Assembly (NCBI RefSeq): GCF_001189295.1
Contig: NZ_CP012159.1
Location: forward strand, 8,788,501 to 8,852,500
DNA length: 64,000 nt
DNA from: Chondromyces crocatus
GTDB taxonomy: Bacteria; Myxococcota_A; Polyangia; Polyangiales; Polyangiaceae
Reading direction: 5' to 3'
Shown: one piece after another, positions 33,140 to 42,373 of the stretch
Numbering within the stretch: position 1 is the stretch's first letter
How the letters are laid out: each line of letters begins with the position of its first letter
The notes under the pieces: model-generated
Databases searched by the model: none
What the model saw: the letters and a program-made list of their open reading frames with translations, nothing else
What the model was told of the DNA's origin: nothing
Translations under genes and position numbers: made by a program

Positions 33140-34110
33140 GTGGGAATCAGGCGACGGCGGCGCACGAGCCGCTGTCGCGGAACGCGCCCGTGGAGGCCTA
33201 CCGGGCGCTGTTCGCTGCGTGGGCACGCCTGGAGGGTGAGCCGGCCCCTGCGGTGGCGCGCTCGCTGGAGCAGGTGCTGGCGCTGTTCGCTGCGGACCGG
33301 GGGCGGTACGGCGACGTGCTCGAGCCATCGCTGTCCTGGGAAGGGAGGCAGGGGCGCGAGGGGGCGCGCTGCACGCAGCGGAGGTTGTCGTACGCGCTGC
33401 CTGGATTTCGTGCGGATCCCGAGGGGGGAGCGCTGGCGCTGCGCGCGCTCTGCGCGCCGTTCGGGGAGGCGGTGCTCGCTCAGGTGGAGCGGGTGGCGCG
33501 TGCGGCGCGTCATCCCGTGGTGGCGCAGCCGCTGTTCGGGCTCGCAGACGATGGGCCGGGAGGGCTGCGGCTCAAGCTGTACCTCCAGCTCCGGGACGGT
33601 GCTGGAGCGGCCGGGGTCGCGCTGGTCGAGCGGCTGCTCGGGGCGCGGCTCGCGGGGACGCTCCCGGCCCGGGGAGCGCTGCACCTCGTGGGGCTGGATC
33701 TGGGGCCGCACGGGCAGCTCGTCGGCGCCAAGCTCTACGTGAGGCATGTGCGGGTGGGGCTGCGCGCGGCGATGGAGCAGGTGGGGCCTGCGGCGCTGTT
33801 CGAGGCGCTGGCGGCGGCCGGGTGTCGGCAGCTCCGGGAGGTGCTGGGGATCCATCGCATCGATGGACCAGAGGCCGCGGGGGTGGCGCAGGCCGTGGAG
33901 ATCGACGTCGCGCTGGAGGATACGGGCCTGAGCTGGGGCACGCTACGGACGCTGTTGCCAGCAGCAGCGCACGTGCTTGGCGAGGGCGGTGCGCTGGCGA
34001 GGCTGGAGGCCGAGGGGGCGCGGCTCGTTCCGCGGCGGTTGTCGACGCCCGTGGGGCGCGACGACAAGCTGAACCTGTACTACGTGCTGGCGACGGAGAT
34101 CGCTCGGTGA
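33136..34110 (+). CDS. Unknown protein with repeated K-x-Y strands (ABBA-prenyltransferase-like?)
   Basis: A 324-residue protein I cannot assign firmly. It shows several beta strands of the form K-x-Y or x-x-Y: LRLKLYLQLRD, GAKLYVRHVRVGL, QAVEIDVALED and, at the end, DDKLNLYYVLATEIAR, separated by helical segments. This spacing, and a length near 300-325 residues, recall ABBA-type aromatic prenyltransferases, where such Lys and Tyr residues shield the diphosphate. The resemblance is by eye only. GTG start at 33136 overlaps the radical SAM stop (GTGA), and the next gene overlaps it the same way, so all are co-translated. A possibly related protein is at 42370-43275, also next to a radical SAM gene. 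Confidence 0.6.
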   Translation: MSGNQATAAHEPLSRNAPVEAYRALFAAWARLEGEPAPAVARSLEQVLALFAADRGRYGDVLEPSLSWEGRQGREGARCTQRRLSYALPGFRADPEGGALALRALCAPFGEAVLAQVERVARAARHPVVAQPLFGLADDGPGGLRLKLYLQLRDGAGAAGVALVERLLGARLAGTLPARGALHLVGLDLGPHGQLVGAKLYVRHVRVGLRAAMEQVGPAALFEALAAAGCRQLREVLGIHRIDGPEAAGVAQAVEIDVALEDTGLSWGTLRTLLPAAAHVLGEGGALARLEAEGARLVPRRLSTPVGRDDKLNLYYVLATEIAR

Positions 34111-35336
34111 GCCTGCGCCGCATCCCCAAGGATCGTTACCTGAGCCGTGAGGCGCTGCTGCTGGAGCGGGAGCGGCTGTGGCGACGGGTGTGGTTGCTCG
34201 CAGGGCACGCATCGATGCTCGATGCACCGGGGAGCTTCTTCACATTCGAGACCGGCGTCGAGTCGCTGCTGCTTTCCCGTGATGCGGGAGGGCGGGCGCG
34301 CGCGTTCCACAATGTGTGTCAGCACCGGGGGACGCGGCTGTGTGCGGAGGACAGGGGCCACGTGGAGAGCTTCCGCTGTCCCTACCATGCGTGGACTTAC
34401 GGGCTCGATGGGGCGCTCCTGCGTGCACCCGGGATGCGCTGTGCGCCGGAGGCGCTGCCGCGCGGGCTCTCGGAGTTGCGCTGCGAGGAGCTGGGGGGGT
34501 TCGTGTGGGTGTGCCTCGATGCGGAGGCCGAGTCGCTCGACGTGTTCCTGGGGCCGCTGCTGCCGAAGCTGGTGGCGTACGAGGCCAGGGGATACCGGCT
34601 GACGCACGATCTGACGGTGGAGATTGCCTGCAACTGGAAGACGTCGGCCGACGTGTCCAACGAGGCGTACCACCTGCGGAGTCTGCACCCGGAACTGTGC
34701 GCGGTGGTGGACGATACGCGGATCACCGTGGAGCGGCTGGGGCTGCACGGGAGGATCACGGTGCCAGTCGGAGCGCCGTCACCAGGGACACCGTACGAGG
34801 GCAAGGTCGCGGGGGCGCTGCGGGAATTGCTGAAGCAGAGCGGGCTGGATCCGGCGCGCTTCGAGGGGGATCCAGGGTCGGTGCGGCCGGCGCTGCTCAC
34901 GGCGGCGAAGGAGCGCGCGGCGGCGGCTGGGTGGACGCTGCCAGGGCTCGAAGAGGCGCAGCTCCTCGACAAGCATCAGCTCTACGTGTTCCCGAACGTG
35001 CAGCTCAATTTCACGCTGCATCGGCTGGAGATCTACCGACACCGGCCGCACCCGGAGGATCCGCAGGTGACCTACTTCGACGAGCAGGCCTACGAGCGCT
35101 CCGGGGGTGAGGGAGGGCGCGGGGTGCGGCCTTTGCCGCAGCGGCGTCGGATCCGTCACGGCGAGGCGCCGCTCGGTCCGGTGATGGGCGCCGATGTGGA
35201 TCTGCTGCCGGAGCTGCAACGAGGGATGGCGTCGAGCGGATTCTCGGAGCTGCTGCTGGGCGAGGGCGAGAGGGCTATCGAGACGATGCACCAGGGGCTT
35301 CAGCACTACCTCCACGGGACGGAGCGACCGACGTGA
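34107..35336 (+). CDS. Rieske [2Fe-2S] aromatic-ring-hydroxylase-type oxygenase
   Basis: A 409-residue oxygenase alpha subunit. The Rieske cluster ligands are C71-x-H73 (VCQHRG) and C91-PY-H94 (RCPYHAWTY). The mononuclear-iron segment ADVSNEAYHLRSLH provides H189 and H194. The third ligand, usually an aspartate late in the protein, is not obvious: the region GEGERAIETMHQGLQHY has Glu at the expected place. The GTG at 34107 overlaps the previous stop and is preceded by no strong ribosome-binding site, implying translational coupling. It likely hydroxylates or demethylates the product of the two upstream enzymes; no ferredoxin or reductase gene is adjacent. Confidence 0.9.
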   Translation: MSLRRIPKDRYLSREALLLERERLWRRVWLLAGHASMLDAPGSFFTFETGVESLLLSRDAGGRARAFHNVCQHRGTRLCAEDRGHVESFRCPYHAWTYGLDGALLRAPGMRCAPEALPRGLSELRCEELGGFVWVCLDAEAESLDVFLGPLLPKLVAYEARGYRLTHDLTVEIACNWKTSADVSNEAYHLRSLHPELCAVVDDTRITVERLGLHGRITVPVGAPSPGTPYEGKVAGALRELLKQSGLDPARFEGDPGSVRPALLTAAKERAAAAGWTLPGLEEAQLLDKHQLYVFPNVQLNFTLHRLEIYRHRPHPEDPQVTYFDEQAYERSGGEGGRGVRPLPQRRRIRHGEAPLGPVMGADVDLLPELQRGMASSGFSELLLGEGERAIETMHQGLQHYLHGTERPT

Positions 35337-36187
35337 GGCTCACCGAGGCGGCGCGGGCGCGGTTCGCAGAGGAGGGGTATCTGGTGCTGGCCGACGCTCT
35401 CCCGCGGGCGGCGTGCGATGCGCTCTGCGTGCACCTGTCGGAGATGATCGTGGGGGTCGCGGGCGAGCATGTGCGCGGGGAGCGAGAGGACGTGGGCTTC
35501 TGGTCGGCGCTGCGGCGCTCGGCGCAAGGGGTCGAGGTGTTCGTCGATCCAGCGGCAGGCCCGCCGCGCGCACTGAAGCCAGTGGACTGGGAGCGGCACG
35601 TGATGCGGGTGGGCCACGGGCTGCACCAGGTGGATCCGCGCATCGCGGCGCTGTGCCGCTCGGCGGCGGTGGCAGAGCCGCTTGCGTCGCTGGTGCCCGA
35701 GCCTGCGGGGGTGGTGCAGACGGCGTTCATTTACAAGCAGCCACGGAGTGAGGTGGTGCAGTTCGGGTTCCACCAGGACTCCTGGTACCTGAGCGCAGAG
35801 CCCGACACGCTCGTGCTGGCGTTCGTCGCGCTCGACGGCATGGACGAGGAGAACGGCTGTCTGTCGGTGATCCCGGGGAGCCACCGGGCAGGGCTCGGGA
35901 CGCGCCTGGTGCTGGGGGACGCAGGTTACGTTGCCCTGGGCCGGAAGCAGGGGTTGCCAGCGCCGCCCCATCCGGAGCGTGCTGTGCTGCTGCCGGCGAG
36001 GAAAGGTACGATCATCCTGACGCACGGGCGGACGTACCACGGGTCGGGTCCCAACCGGTCGGACCGGCCGCGACGCGCGTTCATCGTGCATGCGCTGGGG
36101 GGCGGCTCGCGGATGCACGCGACGAGCTGGATCCAGCCGCCTCGGGGAGGATTCATGGGCCTCGGGCAGGACGCGACGGTCGGGTAG
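35333..36187 (+). CDS. Phytanoyl-CoA dioxygenase (PhyH) family 2-oxoglutarate oxygenase
   Basis: A 284-residue Fe(II)/2-oxoglutarate dioxygenase: N-terminal FAEEGYLVLADALP, iron ligands H147-x-D149 (FHQDSWYL) and H236 (RTYHGSGPNRS), with Arg residues shortly after for 2-oxoglutarate. PhyH-family enzymes in natural-product operons often hydroxylate or halogenate-like functionalise a scaffold. GTG start overlaps the Rieske stop (GTGA). It is the last gene of the operon; a 14-bp tandem duplication (GCACCGGGTCACGA, 36187-36200 and 36201-36214) follows it. The operon thus carries two different oxygenases. Confidence 0.9.
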   Translation: MRLTEAARARFAEEGYLVLADALPRAACDALCVHLSEMIVGVAGEHVRGEREDVGFWSALRRSAQGVEVFVDPAAGPPRALKPVDWERHVMRVGHGLHQVDPRIAALCRSAAVAEPLASLVPEPAGVVQTAFIYKQPRSEVVQFGFHQDSWYLSAEPDTLVLAFVALDGMDEENGCLSVIPGSHRAGLGTRLVLGDAGYVALGRKQGLPAPPHPERAVLLPARKGTIILTHGRTYHGSGPNRSDRPRRAFIVHALGGGSRMHATSWIQPPRGGFMGLGQDATVG

Positions 36188-36214
36188 CACCGGGTCACGA
36201 GCACCGGGTCACGA
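36187..36214. repeat. 14-bp tandem duplication between convergent genes
   Basis: GCACCGGGTCACGA occurs twice in direct succession, covering the end of the PhyH gene, the gap, and the last codons of the leftward basic-protein gene. No hairpin terminator is visible here. Confidence 0.7.
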
Positions 36215-37081
36215 GCGACCGGCGCTGCGCGCCCTGGGGCCTGTTCGCGAGGTGCGGGGCGCATCGCCTGCCCGCCGCCTTGGTACGTCAGGGGGCCTTG
36301 GATGGAGTGCGGGCGTCAGGTGGTTCGCGAGGACCTGGAGCGCTCCCAGGACGAGATCGCCGAGCTGCCAGCGCCTGGCCTGCGCTCTTCGTCGTGCTCG
36401 GACGGCGCCGCGCACAGCCTGGATGAGCAGGTCGGGGGTCGGCCCACGCGCCGGTACGCTCTTCGAGGATGCAGCCTCCGGCGACGCGGGGCTCGATGGT
36501 CGCGCCTCCGCCTTCGCCCTCGTCCTTCTCGGTCTCGTCCGTCTCGTCGGCTCCGCTGGACTCGACGTGCGCGAAGCGTTCCTTCCCGGCCGTTCGCCGT
36601 CGGCGTCGCGCGATGAGGTCTCCGCAGTGACCCGCTCCTTCGGACGGCGCTCGGCACGCTTTGCTGCAGGGGCTCGCCTCGGCAGCTCGGAGCGCGCGTC
36701 GCTCGTCCGGCGCCCCTCCGTCGCCCCCTGCGGGCGGGCCTTCCTCGTCCTGGCTCGCGGGCGCGCTTTCGTCGTCGCCTCCTTCGGCTCGGTCGTTGGT
36801 TCCGACGCCATGCTTTCGGGTGCCGTGTCTCCTGGCCTCGCGGTTCCACGCCCCCCAGAAGATCTCCGGGATTTTCGGGCACGAGAGGGCGCTTCCTCGC
36901 CGAGGAGGGACTCGGACTTCTTCGCGCGAGCGCGGCGCGTTGCAGGAGCCTTGCGCGGGGGGCGCTCGGAGCGCTTCGTGCTGGGGCGACGGGAGGTCGA
37001 CCCATCGGCGGGGGCGCTGTCGGAAGCGCCCTCGGCCGCGTCGGTCGCGGGCGTGGTTCGCTCGGTCTTTCGAGGTTTCAT
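36209..37081 (-). CDS. Basic Arg/Ser/Ala-rich, probably disordered protein
   Basis: A 290-residue, strongly basic low-complexity protein (MKPRKTERTTPATDAAEGAS..., with runs such as RRARAKKSES and RPRARTRKARPQ). The only fold-like part is near the C-terminus (PDLLIQAVRGAVRARRRAQA and DLVLGALQVLANHLTPALH, two likely helices). The ATG at 37081 has an excellent GGAGGATCTCTC site, which argues that this strand is coding and not its antisense frames. It may be a nucleic-acid-binding or chromatin-type protein like the one at 60827, or bind another partner through its C-terminal helices. It lies 119 bp downstream of the ATPase gene on the same strand. Confidence 0.55.
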   Translation of the reverse strand: MKPRKTERTTPATDAAEGASDSAPADGSTSRRPSTKRSERPPRKAPATRRARAKKSESLLGEEAPSRARKSRRSSGGRGTARPGDTAPESMASEPTTEPKEATTKARPRARTRKARPQGATEGRRTSDARSELPRRAPAAKRAERRPKERVTAETSSRDADGERPGRNASRTSSPAEPTRRTRPRRTRAKAEARPSSPASPEAASSKSVPARGPTPDLLIQAVRGAVRARRRAQARRWQLGDLVLGALQVLANHLTPALHPRPPDVPRRRAGDAPRTSRTGPRARSAGRS

Positions 37082-37200
37082 GAGAGATCCTCCGGGACCT
37101 GCGAGGTCCGCGTTCTCGTCGTGAAGAGGCAGCACGCCACGACCGAGGCGCGCTGCATGAGCTGGACGCTGAAAATCGCGAGGAAGCGGTCCATGACCTG

Positions 37201-40026
37201 TCAGACCCGCACCGGCCGGTCCATGCGATGGCGGGGTTCTCTCGGTGCTCTCTCGGAGGGGCTCGCCGTCTCACCCCCCGAGGGACGGGCACGCCGGGAG
37301 CGCCACCATTTCTCCGCGCTGATGATCGGGAGAATGAGCGCAGCCACCGCGGCCGACTTGAGCCAGGCCGTGAAGGACAGCGGGGCAGAGCCGAACAGGG
37401 TGTGCATGAAGGGCAGGTAGACGAAGCCGACCTGGAGCAGGAGCAAGAGGAGCGCGCCCGCGTAGACCCAGGGGTTGGAGAAGAGGCCGACGCTGCGCAG
37501 CGAGCGGTGCAGCGAGCGGCAGTTGAAGACGTAGAAGATCTGGAACAGCACGACGGTGGTGACGGCGAGCGTCTGCGCCTCCCGTGCGGCACGCGCGGCA
37601 GGCTCGCCAGCCTGGAGGGCGAGGTGGTAGTCGACGAGGAAGAGGCCGATCGCGCCGGCCGCCATCAGGACGGCGACGAGCGCGGTCCTGAACAGGACGA
37701 AGGGGCTGAGGATGGGGGCGTCCGCGTCGCGCGGAGGACGGGTCATGACGTCCTTCTCCATGGCCTCGAAGGCGAGCGGGAGCGCCAGGGCGACGGTGGC
37801 CACGAGGTTGATCCAGAGGATCTGGACGGCGGTGATGGGCATGAGCGGGGAGCCGCCCACGACCGGGAAGAAGAGGACGGCGATGAGGAGGATGAGCGCC
37901 TCGCCGAGGTTGGTGGGGAGCACGAAAGCGAGCGATTTGACCAGGTTGTCGTAGACGCGCCGGCCCTCCTCGACCGCAGCGCGGATGCTGGCGAAGTTGT
38001 CGTCGGTGAGCACCACGTCGGCAGCTTCTTTGGAGACGCTGGTGCCGGTGATGCCCATGGCCACGCCGATGTCGGCCTGACGCAGAGCGGGCGCGTCGTT
38101 CACGCCATCACCAGTCATCGCCACCACGCGCCCCGAAGCCTGGAGGGCGCGCACGAGGCGCAGCTTGTGCTCGGGGGCGACGCGGGCGAATACGTGGGTG
38201 TCGAGCGCGGCCTGTCGCAAGGCGCCGTCGGCCATTCTGGAAAGCTCGGCGCCAGACAGGGCTTTCTCTCCCGTCGCAAGGAGGCCGAGCTGCTCGCCGA
38301 TGGCTCTGGCGGTGCTGATGTGGTCGCCGGTGATCATCTTCACGGTGATGCCGGCCTGACGACACGCGGCGATGGCCTCCACGGCCTCAGGTCGCGGGGG
38401 ATCGATCATCCCCATGAGGCCGAGCAGGGTGAACCCTCCCTCGGCATCGGCCTCGTCGACGGTGTCCCGACCCCCATCGACCTCGCGCTCGGCGAAGGCG
38501 AGGACGCGCATGCCCTGTTCTGCCATCCGCTCGACGCGAGAGAGCACGTCGGACGTCTCGGGCTCGTCGAGGGAACAGCGGGCGAGGATGATCTCGGGCG
38601 CGCCCTTCAGGTAGAGGATGCGGGCCCCCTCGGCGCCGCCGTGCAAGGTGGCCATGAACTGGCGCTCGGACGCGAAAGGAATGGCGTCGATGCGGCCTCG
38701 CTCGTCACGCAGGGCGTCGACGGAGATACCGACCTTCTCGGCTGCGACGAGCAGCGCCCCCTCGGTGGGATCACCCGTGAGGGTGGGCTCCTCGCCGTCG
38801 CGCCGCTCGAGGCGGGCGTCATTGCAGAGCGCCGCTGCGAAGAGGAGGGCGGTCACGTCGTCGGACGGGTCGATCGACGCGCCAGCGCGCTGGAGCTCCC
38901 CGTCGGGGGTGTAGCCGACGCCGGTCAACTCGAGCGGCTCGTCGTCGAGGGCAGGGGTCCAGAGAGCCCGGACGGTCATCTCGTTCCGGGTGAGGGTGCC
39001 GGTCTTGTCGGAGCAGATCACGGCGGTGCTGCCCAGGGTCTCGACGGCGGGGAGCTTGCGGATGATGGCGCGGCGGCGGGCCATGCGCTGGACGCCGATG
39101 GCGAGGGCGATGGTGATGATCGCCGGGAGCCCCTCGGGGATGGCCGCGACGGCGAGGGAGATGCCGGAGAGCACGGCGTCGACGAGGGGGTAGCCGCGGA
39201 AGAGGGCCACGCCGACGATGAGCGCGGAGACGCCGAGGATGGCCAGGGTCAGCGTGCGCGCGACACGCGACATGGCGCGGGTGAGCGGGGTCTCCAGCTC
39301 GGTCGTCTCGTCGAGGAGAGCAGAGATGCGGCCCAGCTCGGTGGAGCTGCCAGTCTCGACGACGACCGCGCTGGCAGCACCGCTGACGACCATGGTGCCA
39401 CCGAAGGCGAGGTCACACCGGTCGCCGAGCTCGGTGTCTTCAGGCAAAGCAGGAAGGCTCTTGTCGGCGGGCACGGACTCCCCGGTGAGGGCAGCCTCCT
39501 CGATGCGGAGGTTCCGGGCAGAGAGGAGGCGCACGTCGGCCGGGACGCGGTCGCCGGCTTCGAGGAGGACGACGTCGCCCGGCACGAGCTCGGCGGCGGC
39601 GATCGACACCTTTTTGCCCGCCCGGAGTGCCACCGCGTTCTGCGGGACCATGCCACTCAGCGCCTCGATGGCCTGGCTGGCGCGCAGCTCCTGGACGAAG
39701 CCGACCACGGTGTTGAGCACGACGACGGCAAGGACGACGGCACCGTCGACCGCTTTGCCGAGGACCATGGCCAGCACCGCCGAGCCGAGCAGGACGTAGA
39801 TGAGCGGGTTGTGGATCTGGTGAACGAGCAGGGCGAGGACGCCTTCGCGGCGCTTGCGCGGGATCACGTTGGGACCGCTGTCCACGAGCCGCTGCGCAGC
39901 GTCCTCGGGCGTCAGGCCGTCTTCGCTGCTCTTCAGTCGAGCGAGCGTGTCGTCAGGACCGAGGGCGTGCCAGGCCGTGGCGTCGGGTCGATCGGGCGCG
40001 TCGTTCGCAGACTGGGGCGCAGACAT
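37201..40026 (-). CDS. P2-type cation-transporting ATPase
   Basis: A 941-residue P-type ATPase: N-terminal cation-ATPase domain (WHALGPDDTLARLKSSEDGL), TGES actuator motif, PEGLPA in M4, phosphorylation motif DKTGTLTRN (D340), TGDHISTA, and the hinge TGDGVNDAPALRQADIGVAMG. PEGLPA and size place it with Ca2+/P2A-like pumps. However, M6 (NLVATVALALPLAFE) lacks the Thr-Asp pair typical of Ca2+ site residues in SERCA, so the transported ion is uncertain. About ten spans. The ATG at 40026 has GAGGA upstream. It is divergent from the papain-hydrolase operon (start 40202). Confidence 0.93.
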   Translation of the reverse strand: MSAPQSANDAPDRPDATAWHALGPDDTLARLKSSEDGLTPEDAAQRLVDSGPNVIPRKRREGVLALLVHQIHNPLIYVLLGSAVLAMVLGKAVDGAVVLAVVVLNTVVGFVQELRASQAIEALSGMVPQNAVALRAGKKVSIAAAELVPGDVVLLEAGDRVPADVRLLSARNLRIEEAALTGESVPADKSLPALPEDTELGDRCDLAFGGTMVVSGAASAVVVETGSSTELGRISALLDETTELETPLTRAMSRVARTLTLAILGVSALIVGVALFRGYPLVDAVLSGISLAVAAIPEGLPAIITIALAIGVQRMARRRAIIRKLPAVETLGSTAVICSDKTGTLTRNEMTVRALWTPALDDEPLELTGVGYTPDGELQRAGASIDPSDDVTALLFAAALCNDARLERRDGEEPTLTGDPTEGALLVAAEKVGISVDALRDERGRIDAIPFASERQFMATLHGGAEGARILYLKGAPEIILARCSLDEPETSDVLSRVERMAEQGMRVLAFAEREVDGGRDTVDEADAEGGFTLLGLMGMIDPPRPEAVEAIAACRQAGITVKMITGDHISTARAIGEQLGLLATGEKALSGAELSRMADGALRQAALDTHVFARVAPEHKLRLVRALQASGRVVAMTGDGVNDAPALRQADIGVAMGITGTSVSKEAADVVLTDDNFASIRAAVEEGRRVYDNLVKSLAFVLPTNLGEALILLIAVLFFPVVGGSPLMPITAVQILWINLVATVALALPLAFEAMEKDVMTRPPRDADAPILSPFVLFRTALVAVLMAAGAIGLFLVDYHLALQAGEPAARAAREAQTLAVTTVVLFQIFYVFNCRSLHRSLRSVGLFSNPWVYAGALLLLLLQVGFVYLPFMHTLFGSAPLSFTAWLKSAAVAALILPIISAEKWWRSRRARPSGGETASPSERAPREPRHRMDRPVRV

Positions 40027-40201
40027 GGGTCCTCGGTGGGGCGCGCAGGGGTGCCCAGGTCATGGAAGAGCAGCTTCCGTGCCGTGCCAGGCAGACGCGA
40101 CACTGCCTCTCCTGCGCGCACGACCGGGGCACGGCGCTGCGCCTTTTGCTCGGAGCGCCCCCTCCGTGCGAAGATCGCCGCCTGCTCGTCGGTCACCGTC
40201 C

Positions 40202-42373
40202 ATGAGGGAATCCGAACGCTTCTCCGATCGCTTCGGCGCGTGGATCGACGCCCGCGCCGACGTCCTCGACTTCCGTGACAGCCTGTACCGCCCGACGATG
40301 GCGGAGGTGCCGCCACGCATCCCCCTGGAGGAGTTCCAGAAGCACGAGATCCCGGTGCTCGATCAGGGCCGGGCGAACGGCTGCACGGGGTTCGCGACGG
40401 CGACGATGGCGCACTACCTGCTGCGCAAGCGGCAGATCGATCCAGACAGCGCGCTGGTCAGCCAGAACATGCTGTACACGATGGCGCGGAAGTACGACGA
40501 GTACCCGGGCGAGGACGACGCGAAGGGCTCGAGCCTGCGCGGGGCGATGAAGGGGTGGCAGAAGCACGGGGTCTGCTCGGGTGAGCGGTGGCCCTGGGAC
40601 CCGAACGATCTCTACGGGGCGCTGACGCAGGAGCGCTCCGAGGACGCGGCGCTGCGCCCGCTGGGGCTGTACCAGCGCGTGAACCACAAGGACATCCCGC
40701 TGATGCACAACGCTCTCGCCGAGGTCGGAGTGATCGTGGCGTCGGCGCTGATCCCGCTCGGGGGCTGGTACTACGGGACGCGCGAGGACGGGGTGCTCGC
40801 GCCGGTGGATCGGTCGAACCCGTTCATCGCGCCATGGGGTGGGCATGCGTTCGCGATCGTGGGGTACGACAGCGAGGGGTTCTGGCTGCAAAACTCGTGG
40901 GGCCCGGAGTGGGGGAAGGACGGGTTCGCGCGGATCAGCTACGACGACTGGCTGAGCTTCGGCATGGACGCCTGGGTGGGCCGGCTCGGGGCGCCCATGC
41001 GGCTGAACAGCGCGCGCGAGCGGCGGGGGGTCTCGTACGCCGGTCGGACGTTCGCAGACCTGCGACCCCACCTGGTGAGCATCGATGATCACGGGCAGCT
41101 CCAGCGGCGCGGCGCCTACGGGACCACGTCCGAGGATGTCCGGGTGATCATCGAGGAGGACTTCCCGAGCATCACGCGCGACTGGAAGAAGAAGCGGCTG
41201 CTCCTGATCGCAGGCGGAGGGCTGCGGAGGCAGCTCGAGGTCGTCGACCGGATGTCGCGCCTGCGGCCGAAGCTGCTGCAGCAGGAGATCTACCCGCTCG
41301 AGTTCCTGTGGGAGACCGACCATTACGCGCGGCTCGTGGAGATCGCGCACCGCGCAGCCGAAGGCAGGCGGCAGGACGGCTACGATCCCAGGGAGTTCAG
41401 CTTCATGATCGATCGGCGCGACGACGCGCTGGAGCCGATGGTGCGGCGGATGGGCGGAAAGGCCGAGTGGGATCGGATGAAGCTCGCCGCCGGGGATGCG
41501 GTGATGGACGCCGACGCCGGCGGGGTGCGCGAGGCGATCGGGCGGATCGCCGAGCTGATGATCAAGGACCCGAGCATCGAGCTGCACCTCGTGGGGCACT
41601 CGGCGGGAGTGTTCTTGCTTGCGCCGCTGGTGCAGCTCATCACCGCCGACCGGGGCAAGAAGATCGAGGGGGGGCCGATGCGCGGACAGATGGGGCTGGG
41701 GCTGCCCGTGGAGTCGGCGGCACTGCTGGCGCCTGCGTGCCCGATCGAAGCCTTCCGGGACACGTTCATGCCGGCAATCAAGGCGGGGCAGGTGCGAAGG
41801 TTCACGCTGTTCACGCTGACCGACGAGGCGGAGCTTCAGGACCACGTGGAGTCCTACGGGCGCTCGCTGCTCTACCTGGTGTCCAACGCGCTGGAGCGCC
41901 GGCCTCGGGTACCTGGCGGGACGGGGGTGAGCCTGCTGGGGATGGAGCAGTCGTTGCTCGATCCGGAGAGCGGTGACGTGCTGGGGTTGCTGTCTATCAC
42001 GCGGGATCCGCAGCCATCTTCGCCCGAGGTGATCGTGCAGCCCTCGCCTTCGCTCACCCTGAGCCAGACGTTGATCAGCGCCGGGAGCAGCGCCAGGGCG
42101 TTCCGCGCGGCGGTCAACGAGGGCGGCTTCGTCGAGCCACCGACGATGCTCAGCGTCGGCTCCCTGCGCTCGCCGCGACAGAAGCAGATGGGCTTCCCGA
42201 GGGCGGAGTGGATCCGGGGGCCAAACACATGGCCGGCGCCCTACGGCTCGGAGGCGCGGAGGCACGAGGATTTCGAGACCGACGCGACGACATGGCGCTC
42301 CATCAGCGCGCGGATCCTGAACAAGGCCTCGGCCGACGAGCCCCCGGCGTCGTCGACCCGGGAGTCGTGGTGA
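40202..42373 (+). CDS. Papain-like peptidase fused to a serine-hydrolase-type domain
   Basis: A 723-residue protein without signal peptide. Residues about 45-255 form a C1A papain-like peptidase: VLDQGRANGCTGFATA (C61), WGGHAFAIVGYD (H215) and LQNSWGPEWGKDGFARI (N231), a complete catalytic triad, though the usual CGSCWAF is changed to NGCTGF. Residues about 300-600 contain LHLVGHSAGVFLLAPLV, a nucleophile elbow (S467) of the alpha/beta-hydrolase kind. The C-terminal 130 residues are Ser/Pro-rich. No propeptide is evident. It is the first gene of an operon with a radical SAM enzyme and multihaem cytochrome; the next gene starts inside its stop (GTGA). It may process a peptide or protein substrate of that system. 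Confidence 0.82.
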   Translation: MRESERFSDRFGAWIDARADVLDFRDSLYRPTMAEVPPRIPLEEFQKHEIPVLDQGRANGCTGFATATMAHYLLRKRQIDPDSALVSQNMLYTMARKYDEYPGEDDAKGSSLRGAMKGWQKHGVCSGERWPWDPNDLYGALTQERSEDAALRPLGLYQRVNHKDIPLMHNALAEVGVIVASALIPLGGWYYGTREDGVLAPVDRSNPFIAPWGGHAFAIVGYDSEGFWLQNSWGPEWGKDGFARISYDDWLSFGMDAWVGRLGAPMRLNSARERRGVSYAGRTFADLRPHLVSIDDHGQLQRRGAYGTTSEDVRVIIEEDFPSITRDWKKKRLLLIAGGGLRRQLEVVDRMSRLRPKLLQQEIYPLEFLWETDHYARLVEIAHRAAEGRRQDGYDPREFSFMIDRRDDALEPMVRRMGGKAEWDRMKLAAGDAVMDADAGGVREAIGRIAELMIKDPSIELHLVGHSAGVFLLAPLVQLITADRGKKIEGGPMRGQMGLGLPVESAALLAPACPIEAFRDTFMPAIKAGQVRRFTLFTLTDEAELQDHVESYGRSLLYLVSNALERRPRVPGGTGVSLLGMEQSLLDPESGDVLGLLSITRDPQPSSPEVIVQPSPSLTLSQTLISAGSSARAFRAAVNEGGFVEPPTMLSVGSLRSPRQKQMGFPRAEWIRGPNTWPAPYGSEARRHEDFETDATTWRSISARILNKASADEPPASSTRESW

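Noticed and set aside
36090-37124. Rightward 344-residue frame opposite the basic protein
   Set aside because: The leftward frame has a strong ribosome-binding site at 37081, and the rightward frame begins inside the PhyH gene without one.
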